Below, one piece after another: positions 6,151-11,904 of a DNA stretch of 11,904 nucleotides. A program made the position numbers and the translations under genes. The stretch's first letter is position 1. Each line of letters begins with the position of its first letter. Below the pieces are notes generated by a model. The model searched no databases. It was not told the origin of the DNA and saw only the letters and a program-made list of their open reading frames with translations. This DNA is from Acidobacteriaceae bacterium (lineage in GTDB: Bacteria; Acidobacteriota; Terriglobia; Terriglobales; Acidobacteriaceae), in the NCBI GenBank assembly GCA_003139975.1, contig PLHN01000032.1:1-11904 (forward strand). The letters are read 5' to 3'.

Positions 6151-6231
6151 GTTTCAAAAGTTTCAGAGTTTCAAAGTGACGCCAGAGTTTCTACCACTTT
6201 CAAGCCTTGAAACTCTGAAACTTTGAAACCT
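6142..6231. repeat. Tandem GTTTCAAA repeat forming a long inverted repeat
   Basis: Left arm 6142-6174: four units built on GTTTCAAA (7, 9, 8 and 8 bases). Right arm 6207-6231 is its reverse complement except for one extra 8-base unit in the left arm; 16 bases (6159-6174) pair perfectly with 6207-6222, and the outer 9 bases (AGGTTTCAA) pair again beyond the slipped unit. The loop of 32 bases has an inner AAAGTG/CACTTT pair. It lies between the HD-GYP stop and the glycosyltransferase, and the apparent TTG start of the latter is inside the arm that comes second in the mRNA. It could act as an attenuator, an RNA-stability element, or merely be a repeat. Confidence 0.8.
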
Positions 6232-6236
6232 AGTAG

Positions 6237-7283
6237 CTATGCTACCTGACGGCGCTTGTCGAGCAAGAGGAAAAATTCGTCGACCAGCTCTTCATCCCAG
6301 AGGCCGGCTCTTGCTTCTTCGCGCATGGTGAACGCGGCTTGCTCGTGCGGGAGGGCCTTCTTGTAGGGACGATCCGTGCGCAGCGCGTCGTAGACGTCGA
6401 CGACCTGCAGAACGCGTGGCAGGAGCGGGATCTCGCTGTTCTTCAGGCCGTCGGGATAGCCGCTGCCGTCCGAATGCTCGTGATGATGGCGAATAATGGG
6501 CAACACCAGCCGCAGCGACTTCAGCGGGCGGCAGATCGTCTCGCCAACCACCGGATGCTGCTTCATGATTTTCCATTCCTCCGGGGTCAAGTTGCTGCCC
6601 TTTTTTAGAACCTCATCGGGGACGCTGATTTTTCCGAGATCGTGGAGATAGCCGCCGCGGCGGAGAGCGACCACGCAGTCGTCATCGAGTCCGAGATAGC
6701 GGCCGAGTTCGCTGGCGTCGCGAGCAAGGCGCTCGCAGTGGCCTTCCGTGTAAGGATCACGCGCTTCGACGCTCAAGCCCAGTGTGCAGAGTACGGATTC
6801 TGCCGTTTCGAGTTCGTCGGTGAACTCCTTCAGCTTCAAAAGCGACTTGACGCGCGCAAATAGTTCCTCGGCGCTGATGGGCTTGGTCAGGAAATCGTCG
6901 GCCCCGGCCCCGATGGCCCGCAGGCGGTCTTCGTGGGCGTCGAGGCCGGTGATCATCACGATCGGAATGAGGCGGGTTGCGGGATCGTCCTTGAGCTCGT
7001 GGCAGAGTTCGTAGCCCGTTTTGCCCGGCATGACGACGTCGAGCAAGATAAGGTCGGGCGGATCGCTACGAATCTGCTCTTCCGCATCGGCAGCACTGGG
7101 TACGATGGAAGCCTGATAGCCGCGCGTGGCGAGCAACTCCCGCAGGAGTTCGGCATTCAGCCGGTGGTCGTCCACCACCAAAATAGACTGTTTGCGACGG
7201 CCGGACACCACCTCCCCCATAGCAGAGTAAGAGTTGGAGCGTGGAGAAAGGGTTGTCCGTGGGCGACGCGGCGGGACGTTCAT
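6237..7283 (-). CDS. Response regulator with HD-GYP domain (predicted cyclic-di-GMP phosphodiesterase)
   Basis: From the ATG at 7283 the protein has 348 residues. A receiver domain comes first (about 32-150): acidic pair Asp38-Asp39, phosphorylation Asp82 in LILLDVVMPG, Thr112 in VMITG and Lys134 in FLTKP. The HD-GYP domain follows (about 165-340) with H182xxR, HDLGK (214-218), QHP (His243), HHE-x2-DGSGYPDGL (267-279) and VDVYDALRTDRPYK (295-308). All canonical metal and GYP residues are present, so it should hydrolyse cyclic-di-GMP when phosphorylated; no histidine kinase is nearby. Start choice: the frame runs further upstream, but AAGG lies 7 bases before the ATG at 7283; the ATG at 7220, just before the receiver domain, is the alternative and lacks a Shine-Dalgarno. 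It is divergent from the exported protein at 7399 and upstream of the glycosyltransferase. Confidence 0.92.
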   Translation of the reverse strand: MNVPPRRPRTTLSPRSNSYSAMGEVVSGRRKQSILVVDDHRLNAELLRELLATRGYQASIVPSAADAEEQIRSDPPDLILLDVVMPGKTGYELCHELKDDPATRLIPIVMITGLDAHEDRLRAIGAGADDFLTKPISAEELFARVKSLLKLKEFTDELETAESVLCTLGLSVEARDPYTEGHCERLARDASELGRYLGLDDDCVVALRRGGYLHDLGKISVPDEVLKKGSNLTPEEWKIMKQHPVVGETICRPLKSLRLVLPIIRHHHEHSDGSGYPDGLKNSEIPLLPRVLQVVDVYDALRTDRPYKKALPHEQAAFTMREEARAGLWDEELVDEFFLLLDKRRQVA

Positions 7284-7398
7284 TACACGACCTTGCGGTA
7301 ATTCTAGCCGATATCGCGTCGCGCTGATGGTCAAAACTGAACAATTTCGGTGTTCATCTGTCATGGCGGGCCACGCAAAGTGGTGCAAGGCTTTTAGA

Positions 7399-8067
7399 AT
7401 GAATCTCCGCAAACTTTTGCCGTTGTTCTTTATTCTCGCGATTGCCTGCGAGTGCTCTGCCGCTTCGAAGCCGCATGTCATTGCGTTCGGCAAGTGGACA
7501 GCTGCCAAATGGCCGAACGCGACGGGAGAAAAGCTGCTCGACTTAAGAGTGCGGCCGTTATTTGTGGACGCGCGGCTCAAGGAGTACACGACGGGCAATC
7601 CACACGAACTGACCGACCGGCTGTTTGTGGTGCGGCGCGCATTCCGCATCAATGACGCTCTGCCGACCGAAACCGCCAGCGCCGCCAGGTGGCAATGGCA
7701 GCGCGGAGGTTGGCTGCTGGTCGATCGGCTGACCGGGCGGATTTCGCAACTGAACCTGCCTGAATTCGATCCTTTCTATTCGACGGCGAGCTGGTATCGC
7801 GACTACGTTGCGTACTGCGGCGTTTCCGACGACGGCAAGACACTCTATGCGATGGTGGCGCAGGTGGGACGCCGCAAACCGATCCTGAAAAAAGATGTGG
7901 GCGAGCCGGGAGGGGACGACGATCCGGATTCAGAGTGCCCTCCTCCAGCCTGGGAGCGCAGTCCGATGCGCGTAACGTTCGTCCCGGATGTGGACCAGAA
8001 GGTCGTGTTCTCGATCCGCAACCGCGTAGTAGATGTGGTGAACGACGCGGAGGAGGCGGAGGAGTGA
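7399..8067 (+). CDS. Small exported protein of unknown function
   Basis: A 222-residue protein starting MNLRKLLPLFFILAIA, a typical signal peptide with a basic n-region and hydrophobic core. Cleavage is likely near CSAA/SK; LAIAC resembles a lipobox only weakly (Ala at -3), so a lipoprotein is the less likely option. The mature part is rich in Trp, Arg and beta-like segments (RWQWQRGGWLLVDRLTGRISQLNL, TASWYRDYVAYCGVSDDGKTLYAMV), reminiscent of one or two beta-propeller-like strands, then an acidic loop GGDDDPDSECPPP and an acidic C-terminal tail (NDAEEAEE). I do not recognise the family. The ATG at 7399 is chosen over earlier in-frame starts because AAGG precedes it by 8 bases and the signal peptide starts there. 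The last codons recur as a remnant at 10117-10147. Confidence 0.8.
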   Translation: MNLRKLLPLFFILAIACECSAASKPHVIAFGKWTAAKWPNATGEKLLDLRVRPLFVDARLKEYTTGNPHELTDRLFVVRRAFRINDALPTETASAARWQWQRGGWLLVDRLTGRISQLNLPEFDPFYSTASWYRDYVAYCGVSDDGKTLYAMVAQVGRRKPILKKDVGEPGGDDDPDSECPPPAWERSPMRVTFVPDVDQKVVFSIRNRVVDVVNDAEEAEE

Positions 8068-8136
8068 GAACCGGTCGGTAGTGGTCAGTGATCCCCAGTA
8101 GCTGGGACCGCACTCCTTGCGGCGAAAGCGGGTGTC

Positions 8137-8142
8137 TATAAT
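8137..8142 (+). promoter_or_regulatory. -10 element for the GT-C/TPR gene
   Basis: A perfect TATAAT hexamer 48 bases before the TTG start at 8191. The -35 is poor: TCCTTG at 8114 gives 17-base spacing, TTGCGG at 8117 only 14. A GGGGGA purine run at 8178-8183 lies 7 bases before the start and serves as Shine-Dalgarno. Just upstream, CCCAG-TAG-CTGGG (8094-8106) forms a short hairpin after the previous gene, without a T-run. Confidence 0.5.
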
Positions 8143-8190
8143 CGGAAGCGGACGGACTCGGCGGGGTGTCTGCCGCCGGGGGACAATCGC

Positions 8191-10056
8191 TTGCAACCAT
8201 CTCAGGGTGTTCGCCTCGAGCTCTTTCATTCTTCTGCCAAACGCACGTTCGTGCTGTGCCTGCTGCTAGTGGGCGCTACGCTGGCGCTTTACGCTCCCGT
8301 TGCGCAAAACGATTTCGTCAACTTCGATGACGACGTCTACATCATCAACAATGGCCATGTGCGAGCAGGGCTGACCTGGGACGCGGTGAAGTGGTCGTTC
8401 ACCACATTCGAGGGGGGAAACTGGGACCCGCTGACGTGGCTATCGCACGCTCTGGATTGCGAATTATTCGGGCTGCACGCGGCAGGACATCATCTCGTCA
8501 GTGCGCTGCTGCATGCGTTGAATGTGGCGATTCTGTTCTGGCTGCTGCAAACGGCAACCGGATTCACATGGCGCAGTCTGGCGGTAGCCCTGCTTTTTGG
8601 GTTTCATCCGATCAATGTAGAGTCGGTCGCGTGGGCCGCAGAGCGGAAGAACGTGCTCAGCATGCTCTTTTTTCTGCTGGCATTCGCCGCCTACGGATGG
8701 TACGCGCGGCGTCCCGGGGTGCGCCGGTACAGTCTGGTGTTCTTGCTGTATTCGCTGGCGCTGATGAGCAAGCCGCAGGTGATTACGTTTCCATTTCTTC
8801 TCCTGCTTTGGGATTACTGGCCGCTGGGCCGGGTGGCCCGGCTTCCGATAAACGGTTCTCAAGTTGATCAACATACAGAGAAATTTTCCGCACAGTGGCT
8901 GGTGCTGGAGAAGGTGCCCCTGTTTCTGCTCTCGGCGGCTGACGCTGTCATCACGGTTTTTGCGCAACGCGCCGGGCACGCTTTGCGCACCGCCTCGGAG
9001 TACAGCCTGCTGAATCGCACAGAGAATGCGTTGATTTCCTACGTGCGCTACCTGGATTTGGCGGTTTGGCCTGCCAAACTGGCGGCGCTGTATCCGCATC
9101 CGGAGAAGCTGTTTGCCGTTTGGCAAGTGGCGGGCGCAGCGGCGATTTTGCTGTTGGTGACGACGGCGGTATTGGCAGGGAGCCGCCAGCAGCCCGCGTT
9201 CCTGGTGGGGTGGTTGTGGTTTGTGGGATCGATGTTTCCCATGATCGGGCTGGTGCAGGTAGGCGGGCACGCGCTGGCCGATCGCTTTGCGTATATCCCA
9301 TTCATTGGGCTGTTCGTGATGGTGGTTTGGGGCGCGTCCAATTGGGGGGAGCGGCGCGGGATTGCGGCAGAATGGATGGTAGGAGCGACGGCGCTTGTGC
9401 TGATTGCGCTGGCGGTGACGACGCATCGCCAGATCGGCTATTGGCGTGACTCTCCGACATTGTGGTTGCGGGCGCTGGCAGTGACCGAGAACAACTTCTT
9501 GGCCCACGACACCATGGCGCGCTTGCTGGCGGAACACGGCCGCGAAGAGGAAGCAGCCGTTCATCTGCGGGCCGCGTTGGCGATCAAGCCCAACGACGTG
9601 GTGGCATTGCTGAATCTGGGAAATTATGAATATGAGCACGGAAATCTTCCTTCGGCGATCGGACGGTATCAGTTTGTGGCCACATATGCGGCGGACAGGG
9701 AGCTAAAGGGGGCTGCCTACGGCAATCTGGGCTCGGCTTATCGTCAGCTTGGCCAGTATCAAGAATCCAGACGCTGTTACGAGGAGTCGCTGCGCCTGAC
9801 GCCGGGGCGCGTGATGGCGATTGTGGGCATGGGGCTGCTTGCGGAGCACGACGGCGATTTTGCCGAAGCGATTCGGCGATTCTCAAATGCCATGGCCATG
9901 CAGCCCAACGACGTTGGATATCTGCTGCTGGCCGGGGCGCTGGAGCGGGCCGGCGACATGACAGCAGCTCAAGCGGCGCGGCAGCAGGCGCGCCGGATGT
10001 CTTCCAACCTGGATGAGGCACAGAAAGAAGCTGACGCGCTGGTGGGAGCGAAATAG
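8191..10056 (+). CDS. Polytopic membrane protein with C-terminal TPRs, TMTC-like (putative GT-C glycosyltransferase)
   Basis: A 621-residue protein. The N-terminal two-thirds (about 18-412) contains many hydrophobic helices, clearest at 18-37, 103-122, 127-140, 155-172, 180-208, 313-329, 335-353, 366-380 and 396-411. The remainder (about 440-600) is TPR: AAVHLRAALAIKPNDV, a degenerate unit, AYGNLGSAYRQLGQYQESRRCYEESLRLTP and the FAEAIRRFSNAMAMQPND unit. The first extramembrane loop has NFDDDVYI (44-51), an acidic motif where GT-C enzymes carry a catalytic Asp, and HPINVESVAWAAERKNVLS and LMSKPQVITFPFLLLLWDYWPLG are hallmarks of the TMTC-type family. Eukaryotic TMTCs are O-mannosyltransferases using dolichyl-phosphate mannose; bacterial members are uncharacterised. 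The start is TTG with a GGGGGA run 7 bases before it. The polyprenyl-phosphate glycosyltransferase 2 kb upstream could supply a donor (inference). Confidence 0.88.
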   Translation: MQPSQGVRLELFHSSAKRTFVLCLLLVGATLALYAPVAQNDFVNFDDDVYIINNGHVRAGLTWDAVKWSFTTFEGGNWDPLTWLSHALDCELFGLHAAGHHLVSALLHALNVAILFWLLQTATGFTWRSLAVALLFGFHPINVESVAWAAERKNVLSMLFFLLAFAAYGWYARRPGVRRYSLVFLLYSLALMSKPQVITFPFLLLLWDYWPLGRVARLPINGSQVDQHTEKFSAQWLVLEKVPLFLLSAADAVITVFAQRAGHALRTASEYSLLNRTENALISYVRYLDLAVWPAKLAALYPHPEKLFAVWQVAGAAAILLLVTTAVLAGSRQQPAFLVGWLWFVGSMFPMIGLVQVGGHALADRFAYIPFIGLFVMVVWGASNWGERRGIAAEWMVGATALVLIALAVTTHRQIGYWRDSPTLWLRALAVTENNFLAHDTMARLLAEHGREEEAAVHLRAALAIKPNDVVALLNLGNYEYEHGNLPSAIGRYQFVATYAADRELKGAAYGNLGSAYRQLGQYQESRRCYEESLRLTPGRVMAIVGMGLLAEHDGDFAEAIRRFSNAMAMQPNDVGYLLLAGALERAGDMTAAQAARQQARRMSSNLDEAQKEADALVGAK

Positions 10057-10111
10057 CGGAGGCGGCGTGTCCGCTGCCGTTAACTCGGAACATTGTCTTC
10101 TTCCCGCATGG

Positions 10112-10147
10112 TTGATGGTGAACGACGCGGAAGAGGCGGAGGAATAG
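10112..10147 (+). pseudogene. Remnant of the 3' end of the exported-protein gene
   Basis: Bases 10117-10145 match 8037-8065 at 27 of 29 positions. In the corresponding frame both copies read VNDAEEAEE then stop, and the two differences are both GAG to GAA, silent at the third codon position; the stop is TGA in one and TAG in the other. Just upstream GTAGAT-GT is matched by GTTGAT with a 2-base gap, then similarity fades. There is no room for a full second gene after the TPR stop, so this is probably what is left of a duplicate, or a shared tail. Confidence 0.5.
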
Positions 10148-10169
10148 CGCACCTCGGCGAGGCGATTTT

Positions 10170-10949
10170 TCAGTTGGTATATTGGGGCCTTCTTTCACAC
10201 GCCTGGATTGTGCCGGGAGGCAAGCCGTCGTTAGCGGAGTCAGATTTTTTGCCGGAGGCAGGTTTCTTGGGAGCATTTTCGCCGCGCTTTGCGAATTCGA
10301 TCGCAAGCTCACGCTCGTGTTCGACTGCGTCAGGAGTCAGGCCGTAAGAGCGGGCGCGGTAGAAGATCCCCCGCGCGAGATCCAGTTCCGGAGTCGCTAC
10401 TGGCTCGTTGTCGTAGAGATGCTTACCCATTTCCACGAGCGCGTTCAGGTCGCGCTGGACTTGTGCTTCGGAGGGCCCGTCTTTCTTGCGGCGGCTCGAC
10501 GGGCGGTTGTTGGCGGGAGCCGAGGAAGCCTGCGCGGAGGATGGCGCTGTTTCTGAATGCGGAGTCATTTCGAGCGGGGTATCGGCGACTCTGTCGGGAT
10601 CGATTACGACCTGCGCCGGTTGGGGCTTTTCCTGGCCCATGCGCTTTAAGTTCGAAGAAGCGATCTGGCTGGCGTAGAGGAGCAGGCCCGCGGTTTTTGG
10701 CTCGATTCGTTTTTGCACCAGCAGTTGCATGATCTGGCGGATGACGACCTGAATGGAGTGGGCGTCTTCGAGGACCGGCATCACGAGACGAGGGTCGTCA
10801 TACCACTCGCCTTCGAAGCAGAGCGAGTAGGGTTGGGGACGGTTCTCCTGATGGTAGTAACAGAATTTCTGGTTGCGGAGAGCGGGCGAGCCGCATTGTG
10901 CGCCGCTGGTGTGGATGTGTTGGCAACGAGCTGCCTGATTTGATTGCAT
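10170..10949 (-). CDS. Protein with N-terminal CCCH cluster and conserved helical segment, unknown function
   Basis: A 259-residue protein. Residues 9-33 have C9-x9-C19-x10-C30-x2-H33 (core CGSPALRNQKFCYYH), a likely zinc site, with H11 and H13 as extra candidates. Next is LEDAHSIQVVIRQIMQLLVQKRIEPKTAGLLLYASQ (60-95), two predicted helices, then a Ser/Pro/Ala-rich linker (about 105-165) and a charged helical C-terminal part. The start is firm: AAGGAG lies 8 bases before the ATG. I know of no function; my impression is that CCCH-plus-LLLYALQ proteins of this kind occur in many copies in Acidobacteriota, which I cannot check here. It stands alone, convergent with the TPR gene, with a heptamer repeat tract just upstream of its Shine-Dalgarno. 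A DNA- or RNA-binding role is only a guess. Confidence 0.82.
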   Translation of the reverse strand: MQSNQAARCQHIHTSGAQCGSPALRNQKFCYYHQENRPQPYSLCFEGEWYDDPRLVMPVLEDAHSIQVVIRQIMQLLVQKRIEPKTAGLLLYASQIASSNLKRMGQEKPQPAQVVIDPDRVADTPLEMTPHSETAPSSAQASSAPANNRPSSRRKKDGPSEAQVQRDLNALVEMGKHLYDNEPVATPELDLARGIFYRARSYGLTPDAVEHERELAIEFAKRGENAPKKPASGKKSDSANDGLPPGTIQACERRPQYTN

Positions 10950-10971
10950 CTTATTAACTCCTTGATTAGTA

Positions 10972-10999
10972 GTTCTCGGTTCTCAGTTCTCAGTTCTCA
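10972..10999. repeat. Heptamer tandem repeat (GTTCTCA unit)
   Basis: Four head-to-tail 7-base units: GTTCTCG, GTTCTCA, GTTCTCA, GTTCTCA, then a broken fifth GTTAGGG. It starts 9 bases upstream of the Shine-Dalgarno of the CCCH protein (minus strand), so it would lie in that gene's 5' leader or promoter. There are no spacers, so it is not a CRISPR. Confidence 0.85.
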
Positions 11000-11006
11000 G
11001 TTAGGG

Positions 11007-11276
11007 CAGCCTAGCCGACAACGTCGCCGCCAAGCTCTCGACCTTGGAATTCTTCTGGTCACCTTGGGTGATTTCACCGGAGGGATAGGGGGAGATGGCC
11101 CATTCCGCACGGATTGGGCATCTTCAGGGCTCAGTAGTGGCCGGGCCAGCAGCTCGCAAGCCATTCAAAATAAGTTACTTGCTAGAGTTCTTGAAGATTT
11201 TAGCGGGGCCTGCTCAAGCGGCAGATGCCGTGCACATTACTTTGTGATTCTGCAACAGATTTGGCGAGGAGTTTCA
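11007..11276. other. Intergenic region between the CCCH gene and the SurA-like gene
   Basis: About 270 bases with no convincing gene. It contains an imperfect hairpin (GCCCATTCC/GGATTGGGC, 11098-11119, one T-T mismatch) and an ATG-to-TGA frame at 11095-11247 (50 codons) with a GGAGGG run 10 bases upstream, whose product I do not recognise and whose codon use is mixed. I saw no clear sigma-70 promoter, although one for each divergent gene must lie here. Confidence 0.5.
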
Positions 11277-11904
11277 ATGAGATACCGATTTCAGATCGCT
11301 GGGCTGGTTTTATGCGCATTCGTTGCCGTTGGGGCCGATGCGCAGATGGTGGCTTCGCATGCTCCCACGTCGGCGGCAGCGGCCAGCGCTTCGTTTCCCG
11401 AGGCTTCCAAGGCGGTACAGTCGGGCGCCGACGCATCCGCCCTGCAAGTGACGGGCAAAGCCGTGGTGAAGGTGAATGGCGCGGAACTGACGGACCGCGA
11501 CTTGCTGCGCGAAATGTTCGCGCTCTTCCCTTACGCGAAACTGCATGGCGGCTTCCCGAAGAAGGAAGAGAAAGAGATCCGGCAGGGCGCGCTCCAGATG
11601 ATCATCTTCGAAGAGCTGGTGTACCAGGAAGCGGTGCGGCGGAAGATGACGATTGCGCCGGCGCGCATCACTCGCGAAGAACACAATTTCAAAGGGCAGT
11701 TTGCGAGCCAGGCAGAATTCAATGCGTACCTGAAGACGGAATTGGGCGGGTCGGAAGCGAAGCTGCGGCAGATGATCAAGCGCTCGCTGCTGATCGAGGC
11801 CATGCTGAAGCAGGAAGTCGATGCCAAGTCGGTGGTCACGCTGGCGGAGGCGCGCAGTTACTACGAAAAGAACCCGAAGTCGTTCGAGCACGGCGAGACG
11901 TTTA
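11277..11904 (+). CDS. SurA/PrsA-type periplasmic chaperone / peptidyl-prolyl isomerase, N-terminal part
   Basis: The first 209 codons of a gene that runs off the window. A signal peptide (MRYRFQIAGLVLCAFVAVGA, cleavage likely after ADA at 20-22) is followed by an Ala/Ser-rich low-complexity stretch (about 27-57). From about 62 the SurA N-terminal fold appears: VVKVNGAELTDRDLLREM, then KEIRQGALQMIIFEELVYQEA and RRKMTIAPARITREE, the helical chaperone arm, and finally EARSYYEKNPKSFEHGETF (191-209), the usual lead-in to a parvulin domain. Proteins of this kind help outer-membrane proteins fold and isomerise X-Pro bonds; whether a parvulin domain follows cannot be seen. GAGGAG lies 5 bases before the ATG. 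The gene faces away from the CCCH protein. Confidence 0.87.
   Translation, partial: MRYRFQIAGLVLCAFVAVGADAQMVASHAPTSAAAASASFPEASKAVQSGADASALQVTGKAVVKVNGAELTDRDLLREMFALFPYAKLHGGFPKKEEKEIRQGALQMIIFEELVYQEAVRRKMTIAPARITREEHNFKGQFASQAEFNAYLKTELGGSEAKLRQMIKRSLLIEAMLKQEVDAKSVVTLAEARSYYEKNPKSFEHGETF

Noticed and set aside
5494..6210. Plus-strand open frame (238 codons) opposite the glycosyltransferase
   Set aside because: The minus strand encodes a complete GT2 enzyme with all motifs; the plus frame is its shadow and ends inside the repeat tract.
7290..7325. TTGACC and TAGAAT as a promoter of the HD-GYP gene
   Set aside because: The two hexamers are 22 bases apart on the minus strand, too far for a normal sigma-70 promoter, although TAGAAT alone may still be a -10.
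7234..7398. N-terminal extension of the exported protein to an ATG at 7234
   Set aside because: The extension is Arg-rich and lies over the start of the divergent HD-GYP gene; the signal peptide and Shine-Dalgarno place the start at 7399.
8094..8110. Sequence reminiscent of the Alu element (CCCAGTAGCTGGGAC)
   Set aside because: It is a short palindromic hairpin between bacterial genes; the likeness is too short to mean contamination.
8464..9639. Long minus-strand open frame (391 codons) opposite the TPR/GT-C gene
   Set aside because: It is antisense to a gene with clear family motifs; its product is Arg/Gln/His-rich with no domain, as expected for the complement of a GC-rich coding frame.
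10972..10999. CRISPR-like array
   Set aside because: Units are 7 bases and directly adjacent, with no spacers and no cas genes in the window.
11095..11247. Fifty-codon frame before the SurA-like gene
   Set aside because: It has a start and a purine run upstream, but the product has no recognisable feature and it occupies the only space for the promoters of two divergent genes.

Overview
The window looks like chromosomal DNA of an Acidobacteriota bacterium (Terriglobia-like). That is an inference from gene style: a GC-rich genome with long open antisense frames, a LeuA with no regulatory domain ending in an [13 protein letters not shown] tail, a small protein with a CCCH cluster of a style I associate with this phylum, a GT-C/TPR membrane protein, and short-unit tandem repeats between genes. 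No 16S rRNA or other decisive marker is present, so the phylum assignment is moderate.

Layout. At 1-948 is the C-terminal part of the RecG helicase, whose motif II-III loop carries an in-frame insert built around a 9-bp palindrome. A tRNA-Val(GAC) with its own promoter lies on the minus strand at 1010-1087. At 1189-2106 a LysR-type regulator is divergent from leuA (2375-3715), followed by leuB (3835-4944). The 268-base space between lysR and leuA is AT-rich in the middle and holds three LysR-style inverted repeats, a candidate lysR promoter, a candidate 14-residue leader peptide with three consecutive ATA (Ile) codons, a start-less leucine-rich frame and a GC-rich hairpin. After leuB come a doubtful 45-residue ORF and a convincing 82-residue Zn-ribbon protein, which overlaps tail-to-tail with a minus-strand glycosyltransferase.

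The middle third is envelope and signalling. A response regulator with an HD-GYP domain (6237-7283, minus) is followed by a polyprenyl-phosphate-type family 2 glycosyltransferase (5386-6150, minus). The two are separated by a large inverted repeat that swallows the apparent TTG start of the glycosyltransferase. Divergent from them are a small exported protein of unknown function (7399-8067) and a 621-residue polytopic membrane protein with C-terminal TPRs, resembling the TMTC-type GT-C family (8191-10056). A lipid-linked sugar made by the first glycosyltransferase would be a natural donor for the second, but that link is inference.

The right end holds a minus-strand protein with an N-terminal CCCH cluster (10170-10949), a heptamer repeat tract, about 270 bases without a convincing gene, and the start of a SurA/PrsA-type periplasmic chaperone (11277 to the window edge).

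A recurring theme is short tandem repeats of 7-14 bases, each locus with a different unit, in at least four of the intergenic spaces. No CRISPR array, insertion sequence, prophage or defence system is visible.
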